Part shown: positions 42,499 through 51,247 of the stretch, in pieces | How positions within the stretch are numbered: position 1 is the stretch's first letter | Layout: every line of letters begins with the position of its first letter | Assembly: GCF_000826065.2 (NCBI RefSeq) | Contig: NZ_LN623543.1 | Location: 1 to 64,000, forward strand | Direction of reading: 5' to 3' | Source of the DNA: Tessaracoccus massiliensis | Lineage (GTDB): Bacteria; Actinomycetota; Actinomycetes; Propionibacteriales; Propionibacteriaceae | DNA length: 64,000 nt | Program-made: the position numbers and the translations under genes | The notes under the pieces: generated by a model | Told to the model about the DNA's origin: nothing | What the model saw: only the letters and a program-made list of their open reading frames with translations | Databases searched by the model: none

Positions 42499-44520
42499 GT
42501 GAGCAACCACATCCTCGATGCCCTTGACCCCGAGCAGCGCAACGTCGCCACGCTGCTGGACGCCCCCGTCGTGGTGCTCGCAGGGGCGGGGACGGGCAAG
42601 ACGCGCGCGATCACCCATCGCATCGCGCACGCCGTCAGCGAGGGGAGATACTCGCCCACGGCCACCCTCGCCGTCACCTTCACCACGCGGGCGGCCGGTG
42701 AGATGCGCGCCCGGTTGGCTGGGCTCGGGGTACGTGGCGCGCAGGCGCGCACCATCCACTCCGCTGCGCTGCGCCAATGCCAGTTCTTCTGGCCCAAGGC
42801 CTACGGGGTCGCCTTTCCAGCCGTGGCGGAGAACACCTTCGGGCTGGTCGCGCGCGCCACGCACCAGGTGCTGGGCAGCTCAGACACCGCCCTTGTGCGT
42901 GATCTCGACGCGGAGATCTCCTGGGCCAAGACGAGCAACGTCACGCCCGCGCAGTACGTGGAGATGGCGGAGGGGCGCTCGGTGAACGGGGCGAGCGCTG
43001 CCCAGGTGGCCAACGTGATGACGCTCTACGAGAAGGCCAAGCTCACCGAGGGGACGGTCGATTTCAACGACATCCTGCTGTGCAATGCCGTGCTGCTCAG
43101 CGAACACGAGGAGATGGCCGCCACGATCCGGGGCGCCTACCGGCATTTCGTGGTGGATGAGTACCAGGACGTCTCCGCGCTTCAGCACCGGCTCATCAAG
43201 TTGTGGGTCGACGGCCGTCCGGATGTGTGCGTGGTGGGGGACCCCAACCAGGCCATCCACTCTTTTGCGGGCGCGGACGCCGGCTACCTCCTACGGTTCG
43301 CCGATGAGTACGACGATGCACGCACGGTCCGGTTGATGCGCAACTACCGCTCCTCGCCGGAGGTGATCGCTGCCGCAAACAAGATCCTGCGGGTCCGCAG
43401 CGGCGCACCCGGGGCGCTGCAGGCGACCCAACCTGCCGGGCCTGCCCCTTCATTCCACGGTGCGCCTGATGAGACGGCCGAATCCGCGGACGTGGCCGAG
43501 TGGTTGCGAGCGCAGCACGCAGCGGGCACCAGATGGTCCGAGCTGGCTGTCCTCTACCGCATCAATGCACAGTCGCCGTCCTTGGAGGCTGCGCTCACCG
43601 AGCGTGGCATCCCGTACACGGTGCGGGGCACGGAGCGGTTCTACGACAGGGCCGAGGTCCGCCAGGCCATCGTGGAGTTCGGGAGGTTCACCCAGCGCGA
43701 CGACAGCGCCCCGCCCACCGATGTGCTCGGTGCCGTGCTCACCGGTCTCGGCTGGAAGCCGGAGGCGCCCTCGGGGCAGGGCAGGCAGCGGGAGCGGTGG
43801 GAGTCCCTCGCGGCGCTGCGCACCATGCTCGCCGAGGAGGCCGAGAAGCGTGAAGAGTGGACCGCGCATGAGGCCATGACGTGGCTGCAGGAGCGCGCCA
43901 CCTGGCAGGCGGCGCCCGTCGCGGAGGCCGTCACCCTCTCCACGTTGCACGCCGCCAAGGGCCTCGAATGGGATGACGTGGCCATCGTCGGTGTCAGGGA
44001 GGGCATGATCCCCTTCGTGTTGGCGCAGGAGGAACCGGCGCTCTCGGAGGAGCGCCGGCTTCTCTACGTGGGGTTCACCCGCGCACGGCGGGCGCTGCGC
44101 GTCAGTTGGGCGGCCTCACGCGGCAAGGCCACCCGTTCCCGGTTCATCGCGGATCAGGTGTCAGGCCCCATCACGGTGGGCAAACCCCGGCAGACCACCT
44201 CGGTGCGTTCACGTACCTGCCGGGTCTGTGGCAACCCGCTGCACAGCGCAGCAGAGCGCAAGCTGAGCAGGCACGAGGACTGCGAGGTGGCCTACGACGA
44301 GGAACTGTTCGAGGCGCTGCGGGACTGGCGAAAGCGGGTGGCCGAGGAGACGAAGATGCCTGCCTTCGTGGTGTTCACTGATGCCACGCTGCAGGCCATC
44401 GCCGAGGCCGTGCCCACCACGCCGAGCGAACTGTTGAAGCTGCCGGGGATCGGCCAGTCGAAGCTGACCAGGTACGGCGACGGCGCGCTGGAGGTGATCA
44501 GGGCCCATCAGGCGAACTGA
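42499..44520 (+). CDS. uvrD2: UvrD2-type ATP-dependent DNA helicase with HRDC domain
   Basis: 673 residues. SF1A helicase: Walker A AGAGTGKT (residues 28-35), FTTRAAGEMRARL, Walker B FVVDEYQDVSALQ, GDPNQAIHSFAGAD, LMRNYRSSPEVI, TLSTLHAAKGLEWDDV and LLYVGFTRARRALR. It then has a Cys-rich linker CRVCG ... HEDC (mycobacterial UvrD2 has a tetracysteine motif at this place; here one position is His) and a C-terminal HRDC domain (FVVFTDATLQAIAEAVPTTPSELLKLPGIGQSK). The frame also has ATG 42487, but TATGAA (42486-42491) is followed after 7 bases by GTG 42499, so the ATG is likely part of the -10 element and GTG the leaderless start. Divergent from recC. Confidence 0.93.
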   Translation: MSNHILDALDPEQRNVATLLDAPVVVLAGAGTGKTRAITHRIAHAVSEGRYSPTATLAVTFTTRAAGEMRARLAGLGVRGAQARTIHSAALRQCQFFWPKAYGVAFPAVAENTFGLVARATHQVLGSSDTALVRDLDAEISWAKTSNVTPAQYVEMAEGRSVNGASAAQVANVMTLYEKAKLTEGTVDFNDILLCNAVLLSEHEEMAATIRGAYRHFVVDEYQDVSALQHRLIKLWVDGRPDVCVVGDPNQAIHSFAGADAGYLLRFADEYDDARTVRLMRNYRSSPEVIAAANKILRVRSGAPGALQATQPAGPAPSFHGAPDETAESADVAEWLRAQHAAGTRWSELAVLYRINAQSPSLEAALTERGIPYTVRGTERFYDRAEVRQAIVEFGRFTQRDDSAPPTDVLGAVLTGLGWKPEAPSGQGRQRERWESLAALRTMLAEEAEKREEWTAHEAMTWLQERATWQAAPVAEAVTLSTLHAAKGLEWDDVAIVGVREGMIPFVLAQEEPALSEERRLLYVGFTRARRALRVSWAASRGKATRSRFIADQVSGPITVGKPRQTTSVRSRTCRVCGNPLHSAAERKLSRHEDCEVAYDEELFEALRDWRKRVAEETKMPAFVVFTDATLQAIAEAVPTTPSELLKLPGIGQSKLTRYGDGALEVIRAHQAN

Positions 44521-45046
44521 GCCCATCGTCGCGGCAGCCGCGCGTCCTGCAGCCGCTGCGCCATGGCCAGGTCAACAGGCTGAGGCCCGGATCGTCGACG
44601 TGCCACGTCCAACTGGAGCCCATGAGATCCGTGGTGCCCTGTTGCACCACGGCCAATGCCTGGAGCGCCGCCCAACTGGCTGCCCAGGCCGTGAGGTGCA
44701 GCGCGCCGCCGCGGTGGGGAGGCCGCCGGTCTGCCGAGGCGAGGCATCCCGGGCAAGGCCCGAAGCCCGGGCTCACGAAGGGGCCCACGGAGGCGCCCTT
44801 GGAGTGCCACCACACATGCAGGGCGCCGGTTTCCGCGCCGTAGATCTCAGATTCGAGGATGGGGTTGGCTCCCGGTGGCCAGGCCAGGATGGCCAGCGCC
44901 GCCCCGGACGTGCTGCCAGGGGACTGCAGCGCGGCGCGTGGCGTGGTCGTCTTGGCGACGAGGCCTGCCCGCTGGATGCCCGCTGCAATGGGGGCGGTGC
45001 GGGTGGGGGCGCCGAGGATCATCAGGATGGGAGTGGCCGACATCAT
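44498..45046 (-). CDS. Short ThiF / cyclodehydratase-like protein
   Basis: 182 residues. The C-terminal half resembles the actinobacterial proteins labelled TOMM leader-binding or bacteriocin biosynthesis cyclodehydratase: GPFVSPGFGPCPGCLASADR, TAWAASWAALQALAVVQQGT, SWTWHVDDPGLSLLTWPWRSGC and the end CRTRGC. Four Cys in two pairs (CPGC and the C-terminal CRTRGC) could hold a zinc ion, as in E1-like ThiF folds. The N-terminal adenylation half is short, and no nucleotide loop is clear. Homologues lie near uvrD2 and DUF2342 metalloprotease genes in other actinobacteria. No precursor peptide or dehydrogenase gene is nearby, so a role in peptide modification is not supported. The start is uncertain: ATG 45046, 45043 or GTG 45052. 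The last 23 bp overlap uvrD2 tail to tail. Confidence 0.7.
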   Translation of the reverse strand: MMSATPILMILGAPTRTAPIAAGIQRAGLVAKTTTPRAALQSPGSTSGAALAILAWPPGANPILESEIYGAETGALHVWWHSKGASVGPFVSPGFGPCPGCLASADRRPPHRGGALHLTAWAASWAALQALAVVQQGTTDLMGSSWTWHVDDPGLSLLTWPWRSGCRTRGCRDDGLSSPDGP

Positions 45047-45097
45047 GGTCACACTGTGATCGCCAGAGGTGATCACGCGCCGGAATCGGTCGCCGAC

Positions 45098-45148
45098 GGA
45101 CAACACCTCACCGCAAACGGACAACACTTCCAGTCGCTGGGACAACAC
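45098..45148. repeat. Three 9-bp direct repeats with exact 21-bp period
   Basis: GGACAACAC occurs at 45098-45106, 45119-45127 and 45140-45148. The spacing of 21 bp is two helical turns, so the sites face the same side of DNA. They lie 52-102 bases upstream of the minus-strand gene that starts at 45046. It may be an operator, or the leftover end of a transposable element with several transposase sites. Confidence 0.8.
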
Positions 45149-45303
45149 CCTGTGGCGCGAGACGGGCGGTAGCCGCAGGGGAGCGCTGACAATGCCCAGA
45201 AAAGCGGAGTCCCGGCTGCCTGATCCGCCTTCCCCTGCGAATCGACATCCGGGACTCTCGGGACTGAGTTAACCGTGCAACAGCGTCCGCGTCAAGCAGT
45301 TGC

Positions 45304-46635
45304 TCAGCCCTCGTCGCCGAGCAGTTTGCGCAACTCGGCGTCCATCTCATCCTCCTGCGGGTCAGCGTCATCGTGGCTCCGGGTGAAGGACAGCGGATCC
45401 TCCAGGTGCGCCTTGGTGGGAAGCAGATCCGGGTGGCCCCAGACCGCGTCGCGTCCTTCGAGGCCCCGCTCATGCTCCACTGCGGCCCAGAGGTTCTTAG
45501 CGTCGCGCACGAGCCGCGGGCTGAGATCCAGCCCGAGCAGTTCCTTGAACACCCCGGTCACCGGCGTGGCAGAGGCGCGGCGACGGTGGAGGACCTCCTC
45601 CAACTGGGGGGCGTTCGGCATCCAGGCGGCGCTGGCCCTACCCGCCACGTGGTCGACCCACCCCTCGACCAGAGCCAGGAGCACCTCCAGCCGCTCCAGA
45701 ATCTCCATCTGGGTCTGGGTGCTGGCGGGCTGGAAGAAGGAACCGCGGACCTGCTCGCCCACGGCCACCATGTCCTCCATGGTGAGCTGCTCCAGGTTGT
45801 CCGGGCGTAGTGACTCAGCGATCGCGTCGAAATCGATGGTGATCTCTCGCGCGAAGTGCGCCAGGAGCGCGCTCAACTGGGGCGAGAGCCATCCGACGGC
45901 GTGGAACAGCCGTTGGCGGGCGGCCTCGCGGAGCAGAAGATACAAGGTCACGTCGGTGTCGCTGGCATCCAGATCCCGGGTGAACTGGGCCACGTTCGCG
46001 GGCACCATCACGACGTCGGAGGAGCCGAGCAGGTTGAACCCGAGCTCGGTCCCGGTCAGGATGTCGCCCGCGACCCGGGAGAGCTCGCGCTTGAGCCGGT
46101 CACGATAGATCAACGAGGCCGACTGCTTCATCATGGGCCCCATCATCTGGGCCAACGGCTGCAACTCGTCGCCCTGTTCGGCGACGCTGCCGCGCTGGAG
46201 TGCATCAGCCAGGCCGTCGATGATCGGTTCGATGACGGACCGCCAGCCATCGCCGGTCTCGTCCAGCCACGTGCCCCTGGTGATCGCACGAGCGGGACGG
46301 CCGGTCTCTGAGAACGTGGTGGCGGGTGTGAGCCAGGTTTGTGCCAACCTTTCAGCGTCGACGATGGCTGCACGTTCCTCAGGGCGGAGCGCGGGGTCTC
46401 CGCCGGCCTCGGCAGCTTGGTGCTTCGCGGCGGTCAGAGTGGTGCGCCATGCAGCGTCCGGGTCGCGATCCGCCGGGGTCATGCCGAACATGAACCCACC
46501 CCCGGCCGACTGCATCTTCTGGACCTGCGCGACGAGGTCCTCGAAGTTGAGGTTCTCGGCGTCTCCCAGCCCGAGTTGTTCGAGCATCTTGCGCAACTGT
46601 TCGAAGTCGAAGGGACCGAACGACGGGTTGGACAT
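45304..46635 (-). CDS. Zinc-dependent metalloprotease-like protein (DUF2342 family)
   Basis: 443 residues. The beginning FGPFDFEQLRKMLEQLGLG ... GGGFMFGMTPADRDPD and the later VALLEGWVDHV-like segment (here VLLALVEGWVDHVAG), RRRRASATPVTGVFKELLGLDLSPRLVRDAKNLWAAVEHERGLEGRDAVWGHPDLLPT are typical of the TIGR03624/DUF2342 family often annotated as zinc-dependent metalloprotease. Proteolysis has not been read from a clear HExxH here (the segment reads EGWVDH), so the activity is uncertain. AGGAGGAAATTG gives a strong ribosome site for ATG 46635; the earlier ATG is rejected. Divergent from the Lon-like gene. Confidence 0.85.
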   Translation of the reverse strand: MSNPSFGPFDFEQLRKMLEQLGLGDAENLNFEDLVAQVQKMQSAGGGFMFGMTPADRDPDAAWRTTLTAAKHQAAEAGGDPALRPEERAAIVDAERLAQTWLTPATTFSETGRPARAITRGTWLDETGDGWRSVIEPIIDGLADALQRGSVAEQGDELQPLAQMMGPMMKQSASLIYRDRLKRELSRVAGDILTGTELGFNLLGSSDVVMVPANVAQFTRDLDASDTDVTLYLLLREAARQRLFHAVGWLSPQLSALLAHFAREITIDFDAIAESLRPDNLEQLTMEDMVAVGEQVRGSFFQPASTQTQMEILERLEVLLALVEGWVDHVAGRASAAWMPNAPQLEEVLHRRRASATPVTGVFKELLGLDLSPRLVRDAKNLWAAVEHERGLEGRDAVWGHPDLLPTKAHLEDPLSFTRSHDDADPQEDEMDAELRKLLGDEG

Positions 46636-46747
46636 CAATTTCCTCCTGTGCACCGTTACAGGCCATTGTTCCGCATGGGGCAAGCGCCGCGCGACGGCTT
46701 GTCGCCGCTTGGTAATGTGACCACAGCCTCAGGAGAAGGGAGAAGGT

Positions 46748-47797
46748 ATGTCGCGCAACGCTGTGGCGATCGTGAGTTCCCTTCTCTTCGCCGCGTTGGC
46801 GGCGGCTCTGGTGATCACTCCCGTGCCCTATGTCGCGTGGCGTCCCGGGCAGACGGTCGACGTGATGGGCACCACGGATTCGGGTCCCATCATCGCCGTG
46901 GCAGGCGGGTTGCCCAGCTATCCATCAGAGGGCCAGCTGCTGATGACGACGGTCTCCGCCACCCGGGTGGAATCGACGATCAGCCTCCCCGAGGCACTGG
47001 TCGTCTACCTGGGTGCCGGATCGGATGCCATCCCGCGGGAGGTCTACTACCCACCGGGCAAGACCATCGAGCAGGTCCGTGCGGAGGCCACTTTGCAGAT
47101 GGACAACTCCCGCACGCTCGCCACTGTCGCGGCGCTCCGGGCGGAGGGCGGCGTCACCGTGACCGAGGTCCCCAGCGTGGGAGCTGTGTCACTCACCGGG
47201 CCCGCCGCAGACAAGTTGTTGCCGGGCGACATCATCGAATCGGTCAACAACCAGCCGGTCGAGACGGTCGACGACGTGGCGCAGGCGGTTGCCCGGCACT
47301 CGCCGGGTGACACGATCACCTTCACGTTCCAGCGCGACGGACGCCAGCGCAGCGAGGCTGTCACCGCTGCTCCCAGCGGCAGCAACCCCCGCGGCGTGGA
47401 GGTCGGCGTGCGCTGGGACGTCGGATACCAGTACTCACCCCAGGTCACCTTCGGTATCGATCCCGCGGTCACCGGCCCGAGCGCCGGCCTGGTTTTCGCA
47501 CTCGGCATCTACGACCGCATCACAGAGGGTGACCTCCTCGGCGGGCGGGTGGTGGCCGGGACGGGCTCGATCGATGCGAGCGGCCGGGTGGGACACATCG
47601 GCGGCATCCGCGAGAAGATCACCGGGGCCGAACGCGACGGTGCCACCATCTTCCTTGTCCCCGAACGCAACTGTCTCGACATCGGTGATCTCGACACCGA
47701 CCTGACGCTCATCCGGGTGGCCACGTTCAAGGATGCGGTGGCCGCCCTGCAACTCATCAACGAAGGAAACTACGCGGAGGTGCCCACCTGTGGCTGA
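46748..47797 (+). CDS. PDZ-domain Lon-like (S16) membrane protease, YlbL type
   Basis: 349 residues. N-terminal membrane anchor (about residues 7-27, AIVSSLLFAALAAALVITPV), a PDZ domain (LLPGDIIESVNNQPVETVDDVAQAVARHSPGDTITFTF, about 155-195), then an S16 Lon-type serine protease with the catalytic Ser245 in TGPSAGLVFALG and Lys290 in HIGGIREKITGAERDGA; the Ser-Lys dyad is intact. It acts on the outer face of the membrane by inference. GGAGAAGGGAGAAGG precedes ATG 46748. It overlaps the PPA1309 gene by 8 bases. Confidence 0.92.
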   Translation: MSRNAVAIVSSLLFAALAAALVITPVPYVAWRPGQTVDVMGTTDSGPIIAVAGGLPSYPSEGQLLMTTVSATRVESTISLPEALVVYLGAGSDAIPREVYYPPGKTIEQVRAEATLQMDNSRTLATVAALRAEGGVTVTEVPSVGAVSLTGPAADKLLPGDIIESVNNQPVETVDDVAQAVARHSPGDTITFTFQRDGRQRSEAVTAAPSGSNPRGVEVGVRWDVGYQYSPQVTFGIDPAVTGPSAGLVFALGIYDRITEGDLLGGRVVAGTGSIDASGRVGHIGGIREKITGAERDGATIFLVPERNCLDIGDLDTDLTLIRVATFKDAVAALQLINEGNYAEVPTCG

Positions 47798-48302
47798 CCG
47801 ACTGATCGCCTGCCTCATGGACGTGGAACGTCACGTGTCCACCTCGGGATGGGACCAACCAGCCCGGCTCTTCGCGCTGGTCACGACGGGCACTTTGCTC
47901 GACGTCGAACCCCAGCTGCGGGGGCGCGTCCCCGAGACCGCACCCGATGCGCTCACCGCCATCGAACAGGACGAGTTCCACGCCACCGATGACCTCTTCG
48001 AGCGGTTGGAGACCATCTACTGGCCGGACACCGTCGAGGGCTGCGCGCTGGCCCTCGAGCGCGCCTTCCTGCCACCGGAGTATGAGAAGGACATCCCGGA
48101 CGACCCGGATGACGCCGCCCAGTTTGTGATGAAGCACCCTGCCAAGACCGATGTGCGCGTTGTGGTGGGGGTGCTGCGCGAGGGCCCCAAGCACGGTTTG
48201 GCGCGCCTTCAGAGCAACCCGGACGATCTGTTGGGCGGTGAGGACCTCGTGCCCGGGCTGGCAGAGGCACTGCTCAACACCTTCAGGAGTGATGACGCGT
48301 GA
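47790..48302 (+). CDS. PPA1309 family protein
   Basis: 170 residues, acidic. The sequence DVERHVSTSGWDQPARLFALVTT, IEQDEF, TIYWPDTVEGCALALERAFLPP and DVRVVVGVLREGPKHGLARL matches the actinobacterial PPA1309 family as I know it; there is no known function. GTG 47790 overlaps the protease gene and its own end overlaps the UPF0182 gene by 4 bases. The three-gene order protease-PPA1309-UPF0182 is widely conserved in actinobacteria, which points to a shared envelope role. Confidence 0.88.
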   Translation: MADRLIACLMDVERHVSTSGWDQPARLFALVTTGTLLDVEPQLRGRVPETAPDALTAIEQDEFHATDDLFERLETIYWPDTVEGCALALERAFLPPEYEKDIPDDPDDAAQFVMKHPAKTDVRVVVGVLREGPKHGLARLQSNPDDLLGGEDLVPGLAEALLNTFRSDDA

Positions 48303-51247
48303 GTACTGAGACCTTGGCCGACGTGCCGACCGAACCCCGCCGCGGGCCGCTGCTGTGGACTGTGCTGATCATCGGCGTGTTGATCTTCCTCGCGGTGATC
48401 GGTTCCAGGCTGGCCACGGACTACCTGTGGTTCCGCAGCCTCGACTTCGAGACGGTGTTCACCACGCAACTGGCCGCCCGCTTCGGCCTGATGCTCCTGT
48501 TCGGTCTGCTGCTGTTCGCGGCCGTGTTCTTCAGCATGCTCATCGCCTACCGGCTGCGGCCCAAGGTGCGGCGGGCGAACCTGGATTCAGAGTTCCTCGT
48601 CCAGATGCGCGACGCCCTCGACAGGCGCTCCAAGGTACTCATGGCCGTGCCCGCCGCGGTCCTCGGCGTGCTGGGTGGGCTCACTGCGGCCGGCATGACG
48701 CCGGTGTTCCTGGCGTGGTGGCACCGCACTGATTTCGGCACGACAGATCCCTACTTCGGGTTGGACGCCAGCTTCTTCGTGTTCACGCTGCCCTGGCTGC
48801 AGTTCGTCACGGGGTTCCTGCTGTTCGCGCTCATCGCCGGCGGGATCGCGGCGGCGGCGGTGCATTTCATGACCGGGTCGATGAACACCGCCGCCATCCG
48901 CGGGCGGGGCAACAGCCCGGCCTCCGTGGGAGCGCAGCGACAGCTGTCCATCATGCTGGGCCTCGTGTTGCTGATGATCGCGGTCAACACCCTGCTCGAC
49001 CGCTACGGGCTCAGCGTCACGGAGTCGACGCTCTTCACGGGCATCGGCTACACCGATGCGAGCACCCGAATGCCGGTGGGCATCATCATGGCCGCGATCG
49101 CCGCGATCTCGGCCATCGCGTGCTTCGTCAACGCGTGGAAGGTGCGCTGGAGCGTGCCCGGTGCCTCGGTGGCGCTGCTCGTGGTCTCCGGGCTGCTGCT
49201 GTCCATGGCCTACCCGTGGGCGATCCAGACCTTCGAGGTGGATCCCAGCCCGCAGGAGAAGGAAGCTCCCTACATCGCCAACAACATCGCCGCCACGCGG
49301 CACGCCTACGGCATCGACGAGGTGGAGATCGAGGACTACGAAGCCACCACGTCGGCCAACGCCGGCCAGCTCCGGCAGGATGCCGAGGCGCTGCCCGCCA
49401 TCCGGCTCATCGACCCCATGGTGGTGCCACCCACCTTCGAGCAGCTGCAGCAGGTGCGTGGCTACTACTCGTTCCCCCGCACGTTGGACGTGGACCGCTA
49501 CGTCATCGACGGCAAGCCCACGGATTCCGTGGTGGCGGTCCGTGAACTCAACCTGGAATCGATCGAGGGAGGCGACACCTGGAACAACCGCCGCACCGTC
49601 TACACGCACGGCTACGGCATGGTGGCCGCCTACGGCAACCAGCGTGAAGCCAACGGCGAACCTGTGTTCTTCTCGGGTGGCATCCCCACCATGGGCGAGT
49701 TGGACGCCCACGAGCCGCGAATCTACTTCGGTGAGCGTACGGACTACTACGTCGTGGTGGGCGCTCCCGAGGGCACCGAACCCGTCGAGCTCGACACCCC
49801 GTCGGGCGGTGAGGGGCGGTCCGAGTCCCTCTACACCTACACGGGCTCGGGCGGCGTGCCCATCGGTAACTGGTTCACCAAGGCCGCGTTCGCGATCCGC
49901 TTCGGCGACATCAACCTGATGCTCTCGGATCGTGTCAACGAGGAGTCGCGCGTCCTCCACGACCGGCTCCCCGTGCAGCGGGTCCAGGAGGCGGCTCCGT
50001 GGCTGACGATCGATTCGGATCCCTTCCCCAGCATGGTCGACGGCCGCATCGTGTGGATCATCGACGGCTACACCACCACGGATTCCTACCCCAACTCCAC
50101 GCGCCTCGACTGGACGCAGGCCATCTCTGACTCGCGCACGGCCGCAGACCGGCTCCTGCTCGGCCAGCAGGTCAACTACGTGCGCAACTCGGTCAAGGCC
50201 ACCGTCGACGCCTACGACGGCACGGTGAAGCTGTACCAGTGGGATGAGGAGGACCCCATCCTCGAGACGTGGGACAAGGTGTTCCCTGGCGTCATCACGC
50301 CGAAGGACGAGATCTCGCCTGACCTGTTGGCACACCTGCGCTATCCGCAGGACCTGTTCAAGGCCCAGCGCGAGATCCTCGGCCGCTACCACACCACCAA
50401 CCCCGGCACGTGGTACCAGCAGTCCGACGTGTGGCAGGTGCCGACCGATCCCATCCGGGGGACCGAGGCCCGCCAGAAGCAGCCGCCATACTTCCTGACC
50501 ATCCGCTGGCCGGGGGACGAGACCCCCGTCTACTCCAACACTGCGGTGTTCGTGCCGAAGGACCGTGAAAACCTCTCGGTCTACCTCGCCGTCAACGCAG
50601 ATGCGACGACGGACAACTATGGCCGGATGCGGGTGCTCAAGCTCTCCGATGAGGAGCAGATCGCCGGCCCTGGTCAGACGTTCAACTTCATCTCCACCAA
50701 CCCGGTGGTGGCCGAGCGGCTACTGCCGTTCAACAGGCAGGGAGCCTCGGCGACGGCGATCTACGGCAACCTGCTGACGCTGCCGCTGGGCGGTGGCCTG
50801 CTCTACGTGCAGCCCATCTACACCCAGGCGGTCACCTCCGGCTCGTACCCGGCGCTGCGGTTCATCGTGGTGCGCTTCGGCGAGCAGATCGGCATCGGGG
50901 ACACTCTGCAGGCGGCGCTCGACCAGGTGTTCCAGGGCGACGCCGGTGCGGAGACCGGTGAGGGCGGCGCCGACGGCGTGCCCCCGGCCACTGATCCGGA
51001 CGGCGAGACACCCGATCCCGGTGCTGTGGAGCCCACCGAGCCGGGCACAGATCCCACCACTCACCCGGGCTCTGTGCCGGCCCTCGGCGGCGAGGCGCGC
51101 GCACGCCAGTTGCTGGACGAGGCCCAGGACCTCTACGAGAGCGCAGACGTCTCCCTGAAGGAAGGCAACCTCGGCGAGTATCAGGCCAAGGTCAGCAGCG
51201 CCGAGGAGAAGGTGGCCGAGGCCATCAAGGCGCTGGACGAAGGCTGA
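48299..51247 (+). CDS. UPF0182 family membrane protein
   Basis: 982 residues. The first 310 residues contain about seven membrane segments (WTVLIIGVLIFLAVIG, LMLLFGLLLFAAVFFSMLI, VPAAVLGVLGGLTAAG, FVTGFLLFALIAGGIAAAAV, LSIMLGLVLLMIAVNTLL, IIMAAIAAISAIACFV, VALLVVSGLLLSMAYPWAI). The large outer part (320-860) has RLIDPMVVPPTFEQLQQVRGYYSF and HGYGMVAAYG. The last 120 residues are Pro/Glu-rich, then a helical tail. Function is unknown. GTG 48299 overlaps the PPA1309 stop. It converges with an M16 gene, overlapping its tail by 23 bases. Confidence 0.93.
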   Translation: MSTETLADVPTEPRRGPLLWTVLIIGVLIFLAVIGSRLATDYLWFRSLDFETVFTTQLAARFGLMLLFGLLLFAAVFFSMLIAYRLRPKVRRANLDSEFLVQMRDALDRRSKVLMAVPAAVLGVLGGLTAAGMTPVFLAWWHRTDFGTTDPYFGLDASFFVFTLPWLQFVTGFLLFALIAGGIAAAAVHFMTGSMNTAAIRGRGNSPASVGAQRQLSIMLGLVLLMIAVNTLLDRYGLSVTESTLFTGIGYTDASTRMPVGIIMAAIAAISAIACFVNAWKVRWSVPGASVALLVVSGLLLSMAYPWAIQTFEVDPSPQEKEAPYIANNIAATRHAYGIDEVEIEDYEATTSANAGQLRQDAEALPAIRLIDPMVVPPTFEQLQQVRGYYSFPRTLDVDRYVIDGKPTDSVVAVRELNLESIEGGDTWNNRRTVYTHGYGMVAAYGNQREANGEPVFFSGGIPTMGELDAHEPRIYFGERTDYYVVVGAPEGTEPVELDTPSGGEGRSESLYTYTGSGGVPIGNWFTKAAFAIRFGDINLMLSDRVNEESRVLHDRLPVQRVQEAAPWLTIDSDPFPSMVDGRIVWIIDGYTTTDSYPNSTRLDWTQAISDSRTAADRLLLGQQVNYVRNSVKATVDAYDGTVKLYQWDEEDPILETWDKVFPGVITPKDEISPDLLAHLRYPQDLFKAQREILGRYHTTNPGTWYQQSDVWQVPTDPIRGTEARQKQPPYFLTIRWPGDETPVYSNTAVFVPKDRENLSVYLAVNADATTDNYGRMRVLKLSDEEQIAGPGQTFNFISTNPVVAERLLPFNRQGASATAIYGNLLTLPLGGGLLYVQPIYTQAVTSGSYPALRFIVVRFGEQIGIGDTLQAALDQVFQGDAGAETGEGGADGVPPATDPDGETPDPGAVEPTEPGTDPTTHPGSVPALGGEARARQLLDEAQDLYESADVSLKEGNLGEYQAKVSSAEEKVAEAIKALDEG

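Noticed and set aside
42432-42797. N-terminal extension of recC across uvrD2
   Set aside because: It is antisense to the Walker A region of uvrD2, and the -10 box at 42439-42444 would fall inside it.
45069-45272. Plus-strand small protein with TDNTS repeats
   Set aside because: The repeats stem from the 21-bp-spaced GGACAACAC array; there is no ribosome site and no family features.
48299-51247. Antisense 601-residue open frame within the UPF0182 gene (48587-50392)
   Set aside because: It is a His/Asp/Val-rich shadow; the plus-strand protein has membrane segments and family motifs.
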